Shown: positions 5,513 to 7,489 of the stretch, piece by piece
Layout: the number at the start of each line of letters is the position of its first letter
Position numbering within the stretch: position 1 is the stretch's first letter
NCBI GenBank assembly: GCA_013152625.1
Contig: JAADFY010000050.1
Coordinates: forward strand, 1 to 7,489
Length of the DNA stretch: 7,489 bases
Source: Alphaproteobacteria bacterium
GTDB taxonomy: Bacteria > Pseudomonadota > Alphaproteobacteria > Rhizobiales > Devosiaceae
Direction of reading: 5' to 3'
The notes under the pieces: generated by a model
The model's input: the letters and a program-made list of their open reading frames with translations, nothing else
What the model was told of the DNA's origin: nothing
Databases searched by the model: none
Program-made: the position numbers and the translations under genes

Positions 5513-6454
5513 ATGAAGAAACTAATAGTGGCATTGGCCGCAGGGACCATGATGCTGGCCGGCGGGCTCGTACCCGCGCTGGCGCAGGGGGAACGCTATG
5601 TGATGGTCTACCATTCGCCGGACAGCGATAGCTGGTGGAACACCATCAAGAACGCCATCGACCTCGCAGCCGAGCAACTCGATGTTACAGTGGATATCCG
5701 TAACCCGCCCACCGGCGACCTGGCCGATATGGCCCGGCTTGTCGAGCAGGCCTCGGCATCCAATCCGGATGGGATCATTGTAACCATCGCCGATTTTGAT
5801 GTGTTATCGGGACCGATCATGAATGCGGTAGCCAAGGGTATTCCGGTGATCACCATCAACTCCGGCACCCAGGAACAGTCCCGGGAACTGGGCGCGCTTC
5901 TGCATGTGGGCCAGCCTGAATATGACGCCGGGTTCGGCGCCGGGCTGCGGGCCAAAGACGTTGGCGTGACCAGCTTTTTGTGCGTCAATCATTATATCAC
6001 CAACCCCTCTTCGGTTGAGCGCTGCCAGGGCTTTGCCGATGGTCTTGGTGTGGAACTTGGGAACCAGATGATTGATTCGGGCACCGATCCCACCGAAATC
6101 AAATCCAAAGTGACCGCTTATCTGTCGGCCAACCCGGAAACCAATGGCATCCTGACCCTGGGCCCCACTTCAGCCGAGGCAACTCTTGCAGCACTTGATG
6201 CGTCGGGCAGATCCGGCACCATTGAGTTTGGCACGTTTGATCTGTCGACCGATATTGCCGACGCGATCAAGGCTGGCATCATCTCCTACGCCATTGATCA
6301 GCAGCCCTTCCTGCAGGGTTATCTGCCGGTGGTCATTCTGACCAATCTGACCCGCTATGGCGTGGTGCCGGGCAACTCGATCAACTCGGGTCCCGGATTT
6401 ATCACCAAGGACAATATTGCTCTTGTCGAAGAGTATGCCGGCGAATACCGGTAG
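5513..6454 (+). CDS. Periplasmic sugar-binding protein of a CUT2 ABC transporter
   Basis: A 313-residue solute-binding protein delivering a sugar or polyol to the inner-membrane permease. It has a Sec signal peptide, MKKLIVALAAG...PALA|QG, likely cut after Ala24, and no lipobox Cys. The mature part is a type I periplasmic-binding fold (Peripla_BP_4-like): VMVYHSPDSDSWWNTIKNA (30-48), MARLVEQASASNPDGIIVTI (73-92), IPVITINSG (110-118), and HVGQPEYDAGFGAG (131-144). Toward the end come AIDQQPFLQGY (260-270) and GPGFITKDN (293-301). These recall a rhizobial group of sugar binders related to but distinct from RbsB and IbpA. Cys157 and Cys171 could form a disulfide in the periplasm. It follows the rpiR gene on the same strand after 145 nt and precedes the permease. 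Ligand unknown; inositol or a derivative is a guess from iolG nearby. Confidence 0.93.
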   Translation: MKKLIVALAAGTMMLAGGLVPALAQGERYVMVYHSPDSDSWWNTIKNAIDLAAEQLDVTVDIRNPPTGDLADMARLVEQASASNPDGIIVTIADFDVLSGPIMNAVAKGIPVITINSGTQEQSRELGALLHVGQPEYDAGFGAGLRAKDVGVTSFLCVNHYITNPSSVERCQGFADGLGVELGNQMIDSGTDPTEIKSKVTAYLSANPETNGILTLGPTSAEATLAALDASGRSGTIEFGTFDLSTDIADAIKAGIISYAIDQQPFLQGYLPVVILTNLTRYGVVPGNSINSGPGFITKDNIALVEEYAGEYR

Positions 6455-6590
6455 TTGAAAACTCCGGCTGGCGGACCGCATTGGTGCGCCAGCCGTACAG
6501 ATTCTCCAGCCCGTATCATGCCCGGCGAGCCCTTTGGGGAGGCGCGACAGGGCACGCGGGCGGGAGCAACTCCAGCAAGGGGGCGGGGCG
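6455..6590 (+). other. Spacer between binding-protein and permease genes
   Basis: 136 non-coding bases. Beyond the hairpin at 6465-6495 I see only G-rich sequence leading to the permease ribosome binding site, AAGGGGG at 6577-6583, 7 nt before the ATG at 6591. No separate promoter is recognisable, so the permease is probably read from the binding-protein promoter. Confidence 0.6.
6465..6495 (+). promoter_or_regulatory. Intercistronic hairpin between binding protein and permease
   Basis: CGGCTGGCG (6465-6473) pairs perfectly with CGCCAGCCG (6487-6495). After a G-G mismatch, ACC (6475-6477) can pair with GGT (6483-6485), leaving a 5-nt loop. No T-run follows, so complete termination is unlikely. 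It begins 10 nt after the stop codon. Such structures after binding-protein genes commonly protect the upstream mRNA from 3' exonucleases and lower permease expression relative to the binding protein, which is the probable role here. Confidence 0.6.
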
Positions 6591-7489
6591 ATGTCGGATG
6601 ATGGAAATGGCGGTGCAAAGGTTCAAACACCACCGGCAGCGCCGGGGCCGAAAAAAGACGAGCGCTTAAAAGAAACCTCGCGCTTGCGCAAAATACTCAT
6701 TCGACCGGAACTGGGGGCCATTGCCGGCACCGTTCTGGTTTTCATGTTCTTTATCGGGGTGGCCCGGGACAGTGGCATGTTCTCACCAGAGGGCATGATC
6801 AACTGGGGCGTGGTTTCGGCCCAGTTCGCCATTATCGCGGTGGGCGCCTGTTTGCTCATGATCGCAGGGGAATTCGATCTCTCTGTGGGCTCGATGATCG
6901 GGTTTTCCGGTATCATCATTGCGCTGATGTCGGTGACCTGGGGCTTTCCGGTGTGGGTGGCGATCATCACCGCATTTATCATTGCCATGTCCATCGGGGC
7001 GCTCAACGGCTTCATTGTGGTTCGAACGGGCCTGCCCTCGTTTATCGTGACCCTGGCGTTTTTGTATATTTTGCGTGGGCTGACGATATTCCTGTCCATC
7101 GCCACCACCCGCAAAACCATCATCGGTGGGGTAAAAGAGGTGGCCGAGGGTGACCCGCTGGCGGCTCTGTTCGGGGGTAAAATCCTGAAAGGTTTTTTCG
7201 TGTGGCTGGCTGACATCGGGGTCGTTGACACGTTTGTCGCCGGGCCACGGACCGGGGAACCGGTGGTGGATGGCATACCGATGCTGATCGTGTGGGCCGT
7301 CGCGCTAGTGATTTTCGGCCATGTTCTGTTAACGCGCACCCGGTTCGGCAACTGGATTTTTGCCGCTGGCGGTGATGCCCAGGCGGCGCGATATGTGGGG
7401 GTGCCGGTCAATCGGGTCAAGATCCTCATGTTCATGTTCACCGCGTTCTGCGCCACGGTTTTTGCCACGGCCCAGGTCATGGAATTCGG
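6591..7489 (+). CDS. CUT2-family sugar ABC transporter permease (BPD_transp_2; C-terminus beyond right edge)
   Basis: Inner-membrane channel subunit of the transporter served by the preceding binding protein. 299 residues are present and the frame is open at the edge. The first ~40 residues are hydrophilic and cytoplasmic (MSDDGNGGAK, then proline- and lysine-rich). Hydrophobic segments follow at about 42-58, 75-92, 103-116, 120-145 and 150-170. MIAGEFDLSVGS (90-101) is the hallmark of RbsC-type permeases, as is GALNGFIVVRTGLPSFIVTLAFLYILRG (136-163, in pieces). AAGGDAQAARYVGVPVNRVK (258-277) is the cytoplasmic loop expected to contact the ATPase. Between residues about 172 and 230 there is a hydrophilic stretch some 30 residues longer than in E. 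coli RbsC as I remember it. A two-domain RbsA-type ATPase should be encoded nearby, probably downstream. Confidence 0.93.
   Translation, partial: MSDDGNGGAKVQTPPAAPGPKKDERLKETSRLRKILIRPELGAIAGTVLVFMFFIGVARDSGMFSPEGMINWGVVSAQFAIIAVGACLLMIAGEFDLSVGSMIGFSGIIIALMSVTWGFPVWVAIITAFIIAMSIGALNGFIVVRTGLPSFIVTLAFLYILRGLTIFLSIATTRKTIIGGVKEVAEGDPLAALFGGKILKGFFVWLADIGVVDTFVAGPRTGEPVVDGIPMLIVWAVALVIFGHVLLTRTRFGNWIFAAGGDAQAARYVGVPVNRVKILMFMFTAFCATVFATAQVMEF

Noticed and set aside
6465..6495. Rho-independent terminator ending the binding-protein gene
   Set aside because: Good stem but no T-run follows, and the permease of the same system comes next on the same strand; a processing/stability hairpin fits better.
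6623..7480. 285-codon open frame on the minus strand
   Set aside because: It lies antisense to the permease, whose motifs are unmistakable. The translation is low-complexity (Thr/Met/Pro/Ser-rich) with no recognisable domain, as expected for an antisense shadow in GC-rich DNA.
1..7489. Mobile element, CRISPR array, phage or defence system
   Set aside because: No transposase, integrase, terminal repeats, spaced identical repeats or nuclease/defence domains were seen; all complete genes are ordinary carbohydrate transport, metabolism or regulation genes of uniform composition.

Overview
The window (high GC, roughly 60% by eye) looks like chromosome of an alphaproteobacterium, probably of the Hyphomicrobiales (rhizobia/Devosia-like). 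This rests on how closely the proteins resemble, from memory, rhizobial-type ribokinase, IolG, RpiR and CUT2 transporter proteins. Organism placement is inference; no rRNA or marker gene is present. It is a carbohydrate/polyol uptake and catabolism locus. I see no mobile element, CRISPR array or tRNA.

Layout, left to right. (1) Positions 1-922, minus strand: a two-gene operon of an RbsD/FucU-family sugar mutarotase followed 2 nt later by a PfkB-family ribokinase that runs off the left edge. (2) Positions 923-1164: a divergent promoter region with a near-perfect ATGGAAA-AG-TTTCCAT dyad. (3) Positions 1165-2235, plus strand: a complete MalK/UgpC-type (CUT1) ABC ATPase with no CUT1 permease or binding protein next to it. 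(4) Positions 2278-4415, minus strand: two translationally coupled Gfo/Idh/MocA oxidoreductases. The upstream one is a clear IolG-type inositol 2-dehydrogenase; the downstream one resembles the levoglucosan-dehydrogenase-like branch and has an unknown substrate. (5) Positions 4516-5367, plus strand: an RpiR/MurR-family regulator (HTH plus SIS domain) divergent from iolG. (6) Positions 5513-7489, plus strand: a CUT2 sugar-binding lipid-free periplasmic protein and a CUT2 permease cut by the right edge. The expected two-domain RbsA-type ATPase is not in view and is probably downstream.

How the parts may work together (inference): the CUT2 transporter imports a polyol or sugar, the two NAD(P)-dependent dehydrogenases oxidise it or rearrange its oxidation state, and the mutarotase/kinase pair handles an aldose branch. 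The RpiR protein would be the local ligand-sensing repressor. The best support for that wiring is a 16-bp near-palindrome, TTGGAATAT-NN-GTTCT, found in both intergenic regions flanking the rpiR gene. Its GGAA-N6-TTCY core matches what I recall as the operator of the RpiR-type inositol repressor IolR of Sinorhizobium. The true substrate is unresolved: iolG and the operator motif suggest an inositol, whereas FucU/RbsK suggest ribose or another aldose.
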